The notes under the pieces: model-generated | Told to the model about the DNA's origin: nothing | Database searches by the model: none | Seen by the model: only the letters and a program-made list of their open reading frames with translations | Assembly (NCBI GenBank): GCA_004794655.1 | Contig: SMMW01000584.1 | Span: 7,384,001-7,448,000 of the forward strand | DNA length: 64,000 nt | Reading direction: 5' to 3' | From: Marisa cornuarietis | Lineage: Eukaryota > Mollusca > Gastropoda > Architaenioglossa > Ampullariidae | Translations under genes and position numbers: made by a program | In this document: positions 11,166-24,072 of the stretch, piece after piece | Layout: every line of letters starts with the position of its first letter | Position numbering within the stretch: position 1 is the first letter of the stretch

Positions 11166-13829
11166 ATGACAAGTTAGCTGAATGTTGAGAACGAGCTGTT
11201 TAACTGTGAAAACAATCAGTCAAGAACAATTCAAAAAGATCAAAATTACTTTCTGACAATACACCTGTAAACCTGGTGTTATACTTAATGCTTTATTTTA
11301 ATCCTTGGCGTTTCAGATTGGCAAGTGTTGGGGTCACTTTCCTGAAGGATAGACCACATGGTATTTTGCCACACAATATCCATTACGTTGAGAGGTATGA
11401 CAGAACTCCCCTGTTTACCCGAGCATGCCTACTTTGCAGCATATTTCGCCCCTATATTTTCGCCTCGGCGAAAAGGGAAATTGGGGGCAAAAATTAGTGT
11501 TATTTTTCCGATCGCGAAGCCGTGAAGTTAAGCTTCGCATTTCGCCGGTGCACATGGAATTCGCCGCTCTGGAATTTCTGGCATGGGCACACTACTCTGG
11601 CCCTCCCAATCGACCATGGCTTGTGGTCGCCATCGACCGACCATGCAGTTTGCTGGCCTTGGGCTGCATGCCAGTGGGGAGCATCAAGGATGGCCCTGTA
11701 CACACCGAGAAGTCCCAACTGGGGCCATGTGCGTCCTTGAAATGTTTGTACACCACGCCACAAACACGATTTTTGTTTACCGTGTTGCGGATGATGTCTG
11801 TATATGCTGCTACTGATGGCTACCATGTTCAGTTCTTATTAGTTATCAGGTTACAGATAATCACCACGTGTCACCGCTGTTGCAGGAGGAGGATGCAAAT
11901 GCACTGACCAGGTCCATTTGCAAACATATTAATAAAGTGATACAGGTTGATACATCACAACAACTGAGCAAATATCAATAACGTAAATTGATCTATGTTT
12001 TATAATGTAAAGTGATACACGCTGATACATCAGAACTATTGTAGAACTGGAAGCATCTTTTGTTGTGGTGTACAATTTTGGTGCAGATTATTTATAAAAA
12101 AGAGACGTTCAGTACAAAAGGGTTCCTGCATCAGAAGGCTTTGGTGGCTTTTGGCCACTTTCACATCGGCTCCAATCATTATAAAGTATAATATCCTTGT
12201 TTGGAGGCTAGTCTGTTTTAATGATGCGAATGGGTAATGACACTTAAGCAGCAAACGGCTGAAATTACGGGCGCTGAGAGCTTTGTGTTTTGGGGTTTGG
12301 TTTTTGTGTTTTGGGGTTGTTTTGTTTGTTTTTTTTTTTTGGTCTTTGAGATTAGAACGAGAGGGACATGATGCCAAGAGAATTTTGACGAAGGAAGTCG
12401 GAAACATAATGCTAGCTTCTGCACTACGAGTAATGACAAGGGGAAACTTGCTGTGAAAGCGATGTGCAGTATAAGTGATGGCAAGGTGAAACTTGTGAAA
12501 GGAGCGAAGACACGTGTCACACAGAACTCAGATGAAATATCCTCGACACGAAGAGCAATAAACTACCAGGAGAAAGTCGACAGTTTGACATGAGTAGTCA
12601 AAAGTTTCACATGGAACAGTCAATATTCTGACTCGAGGAACAGTCAACATTCTGACATGAGGAAGACTTAACGAGGAACACGATATTACACCTCCATTGA
12701 GAAAGGATTCACATCTGCCTAGTATAAATAACATTAATCCATGCGTGGTGACGATGACTTAGTCACAAGCTGCAATATTTGACACAGGAGGCCATCGTGA
12801 ACCTGAGGAATAATGATACACTAACTCGACCAACAACAAAAAAGTGAATGTTGAATAGGCGCTGTGAACATTAATTAATGACAAATTAAGGGGCTGATGT
12901 ACAGCTCGGATCCTTAACCTATGGTAAGAAGAAATATCTCGCGCTGACAAAAGAAACAGTCAAAAGTTGGTGTCAAACCACGTTTCCACCGTAAGATTTA
13001 AGGTGTGTATTGTAAACGGAGAAAAAAAGAGAAAGAGTGCATTGACTCGAAAAAGTGATCCTGTATTTATGTATGCTTTTAACCTCTTTATTTTTCGTAA
13101 GCTGAGAGCTGTTTCACGACCAAAAAAAAAACAACTCCAAGTGCCACAAAGGCAAATAGCTTACAAAAGGACATAACAACCCAATGACATCCGAAATAAT
13201 TGTTCGGTTTAGTCGCACATCAGTAAATAATTTCAATTTTGAGAGGGTATTAACCTCTCAGCCAAGATATCAACAGTGCTTAAAATATTTATCATTAGTC
13301 ATTGGCAATGATTCACTGATAAAAGGAGAAAGAGGGATGCTTTTAGCTTTGGGAGGGACGGGGGAATGGAATTGCGAGGGGTGATCGTGTTTTGGAAATA
13401 GTCTTGGACGAAGGCAAGCTAGGGATGCAGGTAAACAAGTGTGACTTCATGACATTAATATTGGCATGCCCTGGCGCCATGTTGGCATGCGTTGGCACGT
13501 TGCTGTAACACTCGGCAAGTAACAGATAAGGCTAAAGGGACTGGTTTAAAGTTGGAGAACAGAAATGACGAGAGTCCGAAGAGGCGGACGCATGAACGAA
13601 CTCTAGTAAACGGAAGAAGAAAAACAAGAGAGAGAGAGAGCAATGAGTTGGCTAGGCTTGAGCTTTTGCAGAAGTCTGTGAAGGAAAGGGATGGAGGGTG
13701 GGGAGGTTAGTTGTGTGGGGGACTGAGGATGGCATTACAAAGCAGGGAGGGAGGAAGGTGGTAAGGCAGAGGCAGGAGAAGGGGGAGAAAGGCTGTGTGT
13801 GAACCAAAGCGGGCGGCGCCTTGGGAAGC
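11166..13829. other. Stretch without a recognised gene
   Basis: No gene is seen. At 12613-12662 a short 24-bp direct repeat (GGAACAGTCAAYATTCTGAC) occurs about twice. The segment 11430-11560 carries several TTCGCC/GGCGAA words around a short hairpin (TTCGCCTCGGCGAA). Confidence 0.5.
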
Positions 13830-14300
13830 CGATCAGCCGAGCTTGCCGAAGACATACTGCAAGTGGCAGCGATGCCAGAAGACGGGGCGAGCGCTCTCCG
13901 CTGCATCTCATGAATGGGCAAATTGTCCAAATATGGGCACCGGTCGATGGCGTCCGTCGCCAGCATAGCATTAACAAAAGCCGAGCGTGCACGCGTGCGC
14001 GCTTGCACGCGCGCGACGTCGCCGCCGCCCCGAACAATCTCGTTGACCGTCGCCGTGTCGCTCGCCGCTCCGACTTCGCCAGGCCTGACAGTGATGCCGC
14101 GCCGCTTGCCGCACCGCTTGCCGCAACCCGCTCGCCGCTTCGAGTCCGCCATGCCTGGCGTGTTGCCGCGCCGCCGCGGGTAGTGACTGAAAGGGAAGGG
14201 GGACTCGACGTCACCGCGCAGACGCCCACCACAGCGGCAGCAGGTCTGGCACGGCCGACATTTTCTGCACAGCTCCTTCTGGCTCTGAGAGACTGCGGCG
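13830..14300 (+). promoter_or_regulatory. CpG-rich segment, possible promoter
   Basis: This segment is far richer in CpG than its surroundings, with runs such as GCACGCGCGCGACGTCGCCGCC at about 14005-14025 and CCGCGCCGCCGCGGG near 14168. It lies immediately upstream of a possible first coding exon ending at 14406. An unmethylated CpG-rich promoter is the simplest reading. No TATA box was identified. Confidence 0.4.
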
Positions 14301-14320
14301 ACTGCAACAGCCAGGATACA

Positions 14321-14406
14321 ATGAGCGGTGACCAACCTCCTCCTGCTCGTCACACAGACCTTATCGACCTCCTCATCATCATCATCCTGGTCATCCTCCT
14401 GCACAG
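14321..14406 (+). CDS. Possible first coding exon, N-terminal membrane anchor
   Basis: An ATG at 14321 opens 28 codons plus two bases, ending at a strong splice donor, GCACAG|GTAAGGC. The peptide starts MSGDQPPPARHTDLID and continues into an uninterrupted hydrophobic stretch (LLIIIILVILLH), as in a signal anchor. It sits at the downstream end of the CpG-rich segment, where a first exon is expected. Upstream codons in the same frame also lack stops, so the ATG choice is uncertain. A possible next acceptor lies near 14938 (CTTTCTTTTTGCGCAG), but joining it gives an early stop, so the partner exon is not established. ATC and CTC repetition in the hydrophobic stretch could be chance. Confidence 0.35.
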
Positions 14407-15392
14407 GTAAGGCACAGAACCAATATTCACCCCTTGCATGACCAGCCTGACGGGCAGCACTGGGTTAGCACGCGAGGGCTACAGGCGTAGACACGATAAC
14501 CCAGACTGGACGTTGTCTCTCTTTGGATTCTGCTTCTTAATCTATTTCGTATTCTTAAACCTGCTTTTTTAGGGGATAGGAGTCTGCTAAATGAGTCTTG
14601 GTCATTGGCGAACGTTCCTGCCTGTTATCTAAGACGATCTCGGGGAGTGCTGGTGGGTGAGAAGATTAGTCCAAGAGGACAGTCTGTGTGGTAACAGAAG
14701 GCGGCAGAGAAACACGGTGTCTGACACACAGGCTCGCAAATTATGGAAATGCTAATTGTTCCCCTTGGATGTCAAGAACCAGCTCCAGGCAAAATTGTCA
14801 GGAAAATTCTCCCTTTTTTTTTTGCGTGTCTGTGACTGTTTGTTACAATTGTTTGTTGCTGCGTAACACTGCTTGACACTCGCCGACCGCATTCTTTTTC
14901 GTGTCTCTGTTTTTAATTGTTCTTTCTTTTTGCGCAGTGCACGTTCAGTAGAAAGCCTGGCTTTATGGGTGATGGGACAATGAGGGTCACGGTGAAGAAG
15001 TGGGAGGAGAGGTCAGAGCACCATCCTCGTAGTTCCTGCTGTCCGTGTCCTAGTGGTCCAGACTGTGTCCCCCCCCCCAGGGTAAAGGGTACGCAAAGCA
15101 TGTAGAAAACCCGAAGCACATTTACGAAACAGGATGCTAATCTTACTGGTGTAAATTTTCAAAAGCTGGTATCTAATGGGGCTTCTGACTTCTTCTTTCT
15201 CCCTTCGCTTTCTCTCTCTCTCTCTCTCTTTCGTTGTCTTCCCCTCAAACTCTTTATGTGTACCCACCCCGCCTTCACTTCTCTCTTTCCCTCTCTCTCT
15301 GTTTATTTCTTATTTCTTCCAGGGCATAAAATGCCAACATGAAATAATTGAAGTACTAATCTGCGCCCACGTCTAAAAATCCATTCTGGTTC

Positions 15393-15466
15393 TCACTCAC
15401 TCACTCACTCACTCACTCACTCACTCACTCACTCACTCACTCACTCACTCACTCACTCACTCACTC
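15393..15466. repeat. (TCAC)n microsatellite
   Basis: About 18 near-perfect TCAC (CACT) units, one of the longest pure tetranucleotide arrays in the window. Confidence 0.95.
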
Positions 15467-15712
15467 CAAGCGCCTTCAAAGCGAGCAGTCGATATAATGT
15501 GTGTGGACACTTCTAGCAATTCTAAGTAGTCCTGTTGAATTATACCAGACCATCAGAAAATCTTCAAACATCGCACCACTAACACCATAACCTCCTAACG
15601 CTCCATTATCGCCTCTATATTTTTTTCTTTCTTTTGCCGGTTATTTCTTTGCATGTTTCATGTCTGTAGTTTTCCCTGTTTTCCAATCTGTTTTTCAATT
15701 TTGTTTTACACC

Positions 15713-15751
<39 letters not shown>
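15713..15751. repeat. (CAGA)n microsatellite
   Basis: About nine uninterrupted CAGA units. Confidence 0.95.
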
Positions 15752-15755
<4 letters not shown>

Positions 15756-18728
15756 TGGAAGAATGAGAGAGAAACAGCGAGAAACGTGTCCAGCAGAGGT
15801 TGAGCATGATGTCAGTGGGCGCCAGTGACAGTGACGTCATTATCTTGGAGCCAATGACTGTGTCGCAGCTTCCGAAGATGGATGACAAGAAGTCCACTTC
15901 CGTTTCGCATCTGACTAGCGAGTATCTTACTTCGGTGACATAGGTCGATCAGCATCATAGTGTATTGCGTAAAACTCCATCCCCCCGTCCCCCCGTCCCC
16001 CTCTCTCCCCCCCCCTCTTCCTCTATGACGTCATGTCGTCCATTTTACCGACAGCTTTCTCCATGGAACAACAACCAGAGACTACAACATCTACTTCCGC
16101 CCCTCCGCTTATCCACGCTTCCCTCCCCTCTCACCTGACAAATTGTAGGTCTAACCGTTTCTAGTTATAAAAAAATGTGGTTTTTTTTTCTCGTCATCAC
16201 TTTAAAACTCAACACCTTGAATAGTACTTTTGTTTTCCTACAACTTACTTCACTCAACAACAAGAATTCAGTACAATCAGGAAAAAAACCCACAAGCTTA
16301 CCCATAGTACAGGCTGAGGAGCTAGTGAGAGACAATGACAATGACGATTCTTTATTAACAAGGGCGGGAGAATACGCAAACCATGTTTTTTCCCCATCTA
16401 ACCCTCACCTGAGCGAAAAAAAAATTGCGAATGGTCTCGAAAGCAGCATAAACTGTAAATGTAGATTCAGCTGTCGAGCTATCTATACAACCGCCGTGCT
16501 TGCTAAACTTTCTCAAAAGTCACCACTGTGATGGTCACGTGACTAAATGCGGCGTACTGTCGACCTTTTCGTAAACGTGTCATGCAGTTAACGCGCGTTG
16601 GTCAGTGACGTTACTCCGATTTTTCGTAAATACATCATGCATTTCACTAATGCCCCTAAAGTGAGCCTTTCGCGTCCTTACATTCATTAATCTGGGGGCG
16701 GCCACTCATATCTTAAACATGCAAATGAAGTCTTTATTCATTGGCTTGCTGCGCGCAGGTAGGGGGGGGGAGAAACTTGGAGGGAAGGGTTATCTCAGTG
16801 TCACACTCTCATTCTGAAGAGGAACACTTTCCATTATTATCTTCTACTGGCATCCACTTAATAGCGCTCGCTTCTTGTCGTCCACCGTCCATTTTCATGG
16901 CGGTCCCGATGGGAGGTCACTCTTTACATGTGCTCCGTCTTCGGTTATCGTTACTATGGTTTGTTTCCCCTTCTGTCTTTCACTTTTATGTTTTTAACTT
17001 CATTCCATTTGCATCTTTGGGGCATTTGCGACGAAGGAGCAGCTTGTCATGCTCGTATTTCATTGCACGCTAGCTTCTCCGTGAAAGTTATGTATTATTC
17101 TTGCGGTATTTCCTTTCTCACCCACAGGACAACAATGCGTGACGTTTCTGCTGATCCACGATGCCAAATGTTAAATTTATGTTTAAACTTCGTTTACATT
17201 ATTTAATGCAATTTTTTTAATCAGTCATTTTCAGGCTCTTTTAGTTTCATCTCCCCCATCCATCCACTGCTAGAAGGATCGCTTAGCAGTGGTTTCATTT
17301 TACTTATTTTATAAACACTACCAGTAGACATAGCCTTCTCATCTCAGTTGGTTTATAGTCTGTCTTCCACGAAGGGAGCTTCAAAGTGTGCGCAGCTTTC
17401 ATGTTAAAGATGACTGCGGATGTGGGGTAGGGGGAGTAGAGGCATATGAAGGAGATGATGCACAAACTAAGATAAAGTCTTAGAGTGACGACGACTAGGG
17501 CTCCCACACGATTGAACACCCACTTAAAAGTCTAGAAAAGTGCAATTGCTTTGTTTTATACATTGTCAGATGGACGAGTTAGGCGCTGTCCAGGATAATA
17601 TTTCTCCTACGTTGTGTAAATACCCACTTATATTACAGGGTTACCCATGACTTCCCAAATGGCGATAAATACTAGCAAAGTCTTCAGCCTGTTTCTGTGC
17701 AGGGCAATGTTTGTAGGTTTGGACCTCGAGAACGGATTATGTTGGTGGAGGAAACTATTTTTACTAGAACAATTTTAGTTAAAATTGTTAATTACTGATA
17801 CTGATTCTTATAACAGACAATGCTGCAGGAGAAATTTAGAAATTTTATTGTTAATTGTTTTATTAATTTTTTCTGACTAGTTATGAATGAATCAGAGCCG
17901 TTTGTTCGTTAGTTTTACAGCTCTCCATGGCATCTTGGGAGAGTTTCGAAATCTTACTATTTTAATGGATCTAAAATCCAGAAAAATAATACTAAACTTT
18001 CAATTCAGTGAAAGTGGTCAAACTGTTTTCATCATTTTTTCATTAAGCATTGTCCCGACAATTAAGCAAAACCTATAGGATTAAAATGTGGGTTGCATAA
18101 ACTTCTTTTGTAACCTTGGTTACTACAGCAATACAAACACTAACGATTTATTTTTTTTAAATCATCAGGAAAGATAATTGTGTGAAAAGATGTTCTAGGA
18201 TCCTGCAAAATCAGGCGTATGTATGTGGTTCCAAGGTTGAGGCATACATTGCTAAAAATGTAATGTAATAGCGGATGTTATAAGGAATGATCGAGAAGTT
18301 TTCTGCACAATACACCAGTATGTGGTTTCAAGGCGGGCATAGTGCACATGACCGTTTAATCGGACATAGTTGTTTGATTCGGCGTAAGATTTGCTGAAAG
18401 TAAATACGGTAAAAAACGTGCAGAAATATTAACAAGTTTGAGATTTTATGACAATTATTGTCTGCGTTCATGTCACTTTTTGTTTAATGTCACTGTTGTC
18501 ACATTTCAATAAAAACTGCTGTAGTATTTGCAAGTTGTATCACCGTTCTTATCAGAAAGAAGGTTACCTCTTCATTCTTGAGCAGTTAGAAATACTGTAC
18601 AGAAAAACAAGGTTACGGAACAACTGTTGGCTCCCTTCATCATGTTGTTCACGCAACTCTCTTTGTCTACCTTATGATGTACGTTTTCCTTTTTTATTTA
18701 CTTTTGTAGTTCGTTACACTTGGTGTTG

Positions 18729-18747
18729 CTCTCTCTCTCTCTCTCTT

Positions 18748-18823
<76 letters not shown>
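18729..18823. repeat. (CT)n(TG)n compound microsatellite
   Basis: About nine CT units, a short TTTGTT junction, then about 36 uninterrupted TG units. Confidence 0.95.
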
Positions 18824-18825
<2 letters not shown>

Positions 18826-20365
18826 GTCCATTTCTAACATGCTTACTGTTCTTTCCAATAAAAGCAACATCAAGTTCGTCTCTGGGAAATGATGATGATG
18901 AGGAGGAGGTTTTCCTGGCCCTGTATGGGGCCTCTATCCGAAGCTCAGATGTCATTATAATTATGAAAAATAATTCTTGGATAAGCACAAAAATCCAATA
19001 TCTCGAAAGAAAATCTTCTCTTCCCCTGGTTTTCTCCCAGAAAGACATCTCTATAACCCAGTATCTTTCCTACCCACCCACAGGAATGGCGTCATCAGGT
19101 GCACAAGGTATAAATTCACCGCAAGAACCAGGACCGTGGAAATGAGCTAGGTGTGAGTCCGTGTCTGCACAGCAGGGACAATAGGATTACTTAAAGTTGG
19201 GAGCGGACAATGAAGCTGCAGAAAATTTTTTAAGCTTTAAAATTCGATTTAATGATAAAGAATCTTTCCGTTGAGCTGCAGGCAGGGGTTGTTAGATAAC
19301 ATGCCAGCAAAGACTGTTTCCCTTAGCTCGTTTTCTGGACAGCGGATTCCTATCCATGAGATCCCAAACCCTGACCAGTAGTTTCTCTATCCTTCACCAC
19401 AGACGTTTATTTTCCGTGACAATATCTGTGTGTATGGAGAAGACAATGACTAATATAAAATGACAGTAATAACACATTGTTTCATAATCACCTCATTAAG
19501 TTCTCAAGTATCATCTTGTGTTCTTAGAATACTATCACAGTTCTGACTGGCTTGTGTGTTCTAGATCAGAATAGTCTTCGCGAAATGCATCTGCAAAGGG
19601 GCGCAGCCTGAGACGATCTCAGCATATCGAAGAAAGTGGATGAGTAGTGGTTAGGTGCCTTTAAAGGCTGGTGTCTCTCTTTAAAGAAGGAGATGTAGGA
19701 GGGGACCCTGATGTTTTCTATAATCTGTCTACTGTCTGAATCCTAGGATTTACCTTAAGGCAGGCAAGATTACTGACATCGGCGTAAATCCCATTAACAG
19801 TCCAGGTGGTAATCTGGAGGTCTTTCTTGTGATGAGCATTCTTGTCCATTTCATACGAGGCCACGGTATCAGCCTCACATCTTCAGCCCGGGGTCCGAAC
19901 GTTACAGTAGCAGCCCTAGGGTCCGTGTGTCACACCACAGCGTGTGCTGTGTACGTCATATCCTTAGGCTGAGGCTACAGGTGCGTCTACCCACGCTACC
20001 GGGTGCCGTACGTCACATAGCGAATGATCCTTTTCTTTCTTTAGTGTCGTACTTAACTGGATGCACTATCGAGCATCTGATTCTGATTATTTTGTTACCT
20101 TCGTGTACAGATCTGCTGCAGATAACTAAGGGAAACTGCACTGGTCGCTGCATGTTGATGATGTAGTCGCTGTTGACAATGTAGTACGCGGTCTTTAGGA
20201 GAGAAGAAGGGGATATGGTATTGTTCGTTTTCCGTTCACGAGCATGTACAATCACACTTCAGTCTTATCTGCTGACACTTTGGTTGTGTGATAACTGGGT
20301 TTACTGGGCTGCAAAGGCTTGTTGCAGATGGTGTATTATGTGTACGGGCGGGTGCTCACACGCGC

Positions 20366-20368
<3 letters not shown>

Positions 20369-20415
<47 letters not shown>
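20369..20415. repeat. (TG)n microsatellite
   Basis: About 23 uninterrupted TG units. Confidence 0.95.
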
Positions 20416-20416
<1 letters not shown>

Positions 20417-21761
20417 AAGTTCATGGTCCTGCATTGCCTGAAGGTAACGAAAGGGATCCGTTTCTCCAGCACGACGGTCTTTCTCTCAATGCGTTCATGA
20501 GTTCCCATGCGACAGCAGGTGTTTCCTTCCACCAACCCTACCCCCAGCCTCTAACCTCTCTCGAGAACCTCCAGCTTCTGAGAAAGGGAGGAGATTCCAG
20601 ATTTCTGAGCATGGGGTGTTGCCCCTTGAACCCGCCTGGTTCGTGCCGAGATCCTCAGCCTCAAGACGCTACATCAAACGTGTGTTGACAAGTCTCTCCA
20701 TCAGCGTGCCCGCGCCACCCAAGCGACTGATGGGTTTGGGCTGTTTGGACTGGATTTGTTCCTTCCCTGCAGCAAAATCAAGAAGATAAAAGAAGGCTTA
20801 CGACAAAACACTGACGGAGCGCGGAGAGTGAATGAACAAGCAAGCGTGCAACGGAGATAGAGAGAACAACTCAAATATCTGACTTGTGGACCATCGCTGG
20901 CCATTATCACTAGGCGAACTTGAGATCAACACAAACTTAACAATTAAACCGGAGCGGATGAAAAGAAGCTGGAGGACTTGCAAGCTCTGGTATCGATCCA
21001 GACGCGAGTAGTACCCTGAATAACTTGGTGACTACACGTTGGTCTCTTTTCTTCTCTCCAGACTAAGACTTCAGCACCTAACCTCCTCCTCCTCCTCCTC
21101 CTTCCTCGTGCCTTGACGTCTGCTACTGTCTGCAATCTCGCTAGTCAACCGTTGAGTCAGTAGAGTGTAGTATCGATCCTCATTAAAGGCCACGGCATTC
21201 TTTCAAACAAAGGAGGCGATATCGTCTCACCGAGATTGCTGCAGCAGAAGAAGATGCTTTTCTTTTTCGAGGCAATGAGTCTTCCTCGCGCACAAAGCTG
21301 TTTGAGTAAGAAGAATATCACCAGGTCGTCAGCAACGGAGCCAGCAGGGCCCTGAAGCGGTTTGTTTTACGTGTTACATAGTTCAGTATGAGAGTATGTG
21401 TGTGGTCAGGTTACAGGTAGGCAAGCTGGGAGGGCTTTGATGTTGTTCGTTGGGCCGCTCTTACGAGGCCGGACCTAAATCTTGAGGATCGGCAACCTCG
21501 GCAATCACTGCGCAATCTTTGAGGCCACATCTCTGATTAACTAAAATTACCGCTTTGGTTCGTAAAGAAAATATTATTCGCAGGGCGTTTCGTGCAAACC
21601 CTTTGTCTGTCATAACGATCTTTCAGCTGATTGGTTGAAAGGAATTATCTCATTATCTCACGTCCGAGGAAACAAGAAATAGAGGTGGGGGAGGGGACCC
21701 AGCATTGTATAAAACATTTGTCTACGATTAAGACAGATTTCTTTTAAATCTAAAGCTTAGT

Positions 21762-21763
<2 letters not shown>

Positions 21764-21822
<59 letters not shown>
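21764..21822. repeat. (GT)n(AT)n compound microsatellite
   Basis: About 21 GT units pass into about eight AT units. Confidence 0.95.
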
Positions 21823-22152
21823 TAAGAATGACAATAGAAAATCAAGTGCTTAACGAATTGAAAAAAGTAATAAATGTGAGTTTTATAACGAAGAAAATGA
21901 GAAAAGTATCGATCATCAACCTTCAGCACATTTTAAATTTTCATATCCGTGCAGCACTCGTGTTTTGTGGATATAGTCAGTCTTTCTACTATTCATACAC
22001 GCTTTCTCTCTCTCTCTCTCTTCTTCCCGCTTTTCTTGCCTGACTGATGTACCTCCTAAGGCGCGTGGTCTGTATTCTCCGCGTCGGCTACCACTGATAC
22101 CTAGTGTATGTCTATATTTAGAACAAAAATACTGATACATAATGTATTTAGT

Positions 22153-22926
22153 GTGTATTTACAATTTAGCGTGTATTTAGAAGAAAGTGTGTATTTAGAA
22201 TTTAGCGTGTATTTAGAAGATAGCGTGCATTTAGAAGAAAGTGTGTATTTAGAATTTAGCGTGTATTTAGAAGAAAGTGTGTATTTAGAATTTAGCGTGC
22301 ATTTAGAAGATAGTGTGTATTTAGAAGATAGCGTGTATTTAGAATTTAGCGTGTATTTAGAAGATAGTGTGTATTTAGAAGATAGTGTGTATTTAGAATT
22401 TAGCGTGTATTTAGAAGATAGTGTGTATTTAGAATTTAGCGTGTATTTAGAAGATAGTGTGTATTTAGAATTTAGCGTGTATTTAGAAGATAGCGCGTAT
22501 TTAGAATTTAGCGTGTATTTAGAAGATAGTGTGTATTTAGAAGATAGTGTGTATTTAGAAGATAGCGTGTATTTAGAATTTAGCGTGTATTTAGAAGATA
22601 GTGTGTATTTAGAAGATAGTGTGTATTTAGAATTTAGCGTGTATTTAGAAGATAGTGTGTATTTAGAATTTAGCGTGTATTTAGAAGATAGTGTGTATTT
22701 AGAAGATAGTGTGTATTTAGAATTTAGCGTGCATTTAGAAGATAGTGTGTATTTAGAAGATAGTGTGTATTTAGAATTTAGCGTGTATTTAGAAGATAGT
22801 GTGTATTTAGAATTTAGCGTGTATTTAGAAGATAGTGTGTATTTAGAAGATAGTGTGTATTTAGAATTTAGCGTGCATTTAGAAGATAGTGTGTATTTGA
22901 AATTTATTGTGTATTTCGAAGTTAGT
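22153..22926. repeat. 18-bp minisatellite, 43 units, with higher-order pattern
   Basis: The unit is GTGTATTTAGAA followed by either TTTAGC (type A) or GATAGT/GATAGC (type B), with early units carrying GAAAGT. Units stay in register at 18 bp from 22153 to 22926; the last two are degraded. Types A and B are not random. Units 24-31 (from 22567) and 32-39 both read ABBABABB, and units 40-41 begin the same pattern again, so a 144-bp block has been copied on top of the 18-bp repeat. Because 18 is a multiple of three, every frame without a stop stays open, producing frames of 284 codons (plus) and 305 codons (minus) that I do not regard as genes. Confidence 0.95.
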
Positions 22927-23279
22927 GTGAATTTTAAACGATATTTGGAGACGGAGTGGTGAGTTACAGATAAACATGAAATATAAGTCCTTCTTAACCT
23001 ACTGATGTATTCGTCCATAGAACAACAGAAAAATATGCGTTATTTCTCAAGACAAACAAATTTCGTTTCCCCAGGAATAATAACTAGTTAGTATCATATT
23101 TCTTGGCAAAAGAGCTATAAATTCCTTCGTCGCTTTGTTTCGAATTGTAATACATTTTTTTGGATTGTTGCTATGATAGTTTTGCATACGGGCTTTCCTT
23201 ATATATAAATATTTAAATACAAAAGTACATAGCAAGAAATTGAATGAAATAGGTTAATAATTTTGTAATCGAAAACGCT

Positions 23280-23505
23280 CCTACATTACGCATATTTCAA
23301 TAGAAAAACCATTGCATTAAGCATAGTGGAAAAGACATCTACATTACGCTTATTTTAGTAGAAAATACTACTACATTTTTCATTTTGGAAAAATACTTAT
23401 CCATTACGAATATTTTAGTGGAAATGTTACTTTCAAGAAAATACTACTTAAAACTCTTCACAATTACACATATTTTAGTGGAATGCACTTCTACATTATG
23501 CATCC
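23280..23505. repeat. Decayed ~60-bp tandem repeat
   Basis: About three and a half diverged units, each with a CTACATTACGCATATTTTAGTAGAAAA-like start (variants begin near 23280, 23338, 23400 and 23460). Divergence is much greater than in the 18-bp array, so this is an old local amplification. Only 350 bp separates the two arrays. Confidence 0.65.
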
Positions 23506-23857
23506 TGTTGTGTGTAACACTCCTTAATATTTGGTTCCATTATCAAATGTGTTGCAGCAAAAGCAAGAGCAAGGCCTTTAAGTTCCCTGAGACCAGTTTC
23601 TCCAGGCAACCCACCCAAGCAGTCAAACAAGGGGCCAGCCAGCCATTCATGTGAGCAGCCAGTCCTTTTATTATTGCGTGTGTCAGCCAGTTGAGTCTTT
23701 CGGCCTCCCAACTAGTCAACCGGTTCCGTCTGTCGGTGCGCTCTCATCCAGCCATTGACTCACCGTCTGTCCATCAGTCTGTCATTCAGCCAGTCTATGA
23801 GTTGGCAGTACAGACAGTATATTATTTAAAGCCTTTGGCTACACATTCGACGACGCC

Positions 23858-24072
23858 AAGGGCGCCCGGTAGTGTAGTGGTTCAGATCTCGTCTCGGGGC
23901 ACCTGACCGCAGGCCTGGGCGTCGGGGTTTCCTCCGGGTGCTCCGGTTTCACCCCCCTCCCTCACCCCACCCCCTAGTGCGAAATCAAGGTGAAAGCACT
24001 TTTCTACTAGATAAACCAACCAACCAACCAACCAACCAACCAACCAACCAACCAACCAACCAACCAACAAAC
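23858..24072 (+). mobile_element. tRNA-derived SINE with (CAAC)n tail and target-site duplication
   Basis: The 5' part contains TAGTGTAGTGG at 23870-23880, which fits the Pol III A-box of tRNA-derived SINEs. A central block reads GGGGTTTCCTCCGGGTGCTC then CGGTTTC, a motif I associate with widespread invertebrate SINE families. The element ends in about 13 CAAC units from 24015. It is flanked by TCGACGACGCC (23847-23857) and TCGATGACGCC (24073-24083), an 11-bp target-site duplication with one change. SINEs are non-coding and mobilised by a partner LINE. The partner and the family name are not determined. Confidence 0.8.

Larger units (their letters stand above)
14407..21760. other. Stretch without a recognised gene
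   Basis: Mostly featureless intergenic or intronic sequence with pyrimidine-rich tracts (about 15190-15310), C-rich patches (15975-16020) and AT-rich zones (17540-18180). A possible acceptor (TACCCACCCACAG, ending at 19083) is followed by an ATG and a 19-codon frame starting MASSGAQ. It ends quickly and is not called. Confidence 0.5.

Noticed and set aside
13652..14404. 250-codon minus-strand frame over the CpG-rich segment
   Set aside because: It begins at GTG, not ATG, and is GC-rich DNA where stops are rare. The plus strand has the better start and donor.
18752..18823. Cys-Val or Thr-His alternating peptides in many frames across the window
   Set aside because: These are translations of (GT)n and (AC)n microsatellites, here and at the other GT/AC arrays.
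19084..19145. Short ATG frame MASSGAQGINSPQEPG after an acceptor-like CCACAG
   Set aside because: It is only 19 codons to a stop, and the downstream GTGTGAGT is past the stop. Too weak to call an exon.
22153..22926. Regularly spaced repeats that could suggest a CRISPR array
   Set aside because: Units are directly adjacent with no unique spacers, and the setting is an animal genome.
22101..23018. Long open frames on both strands (284 and 305 codons) with YLEDSV or KYTLSS repeats
   Set aside because: They are produced by the 18-bp minisatellite. Both strands are open only because the unit is a multiple of three and lacks stops. No start context, splice sites or non-repeat domain supports coding.
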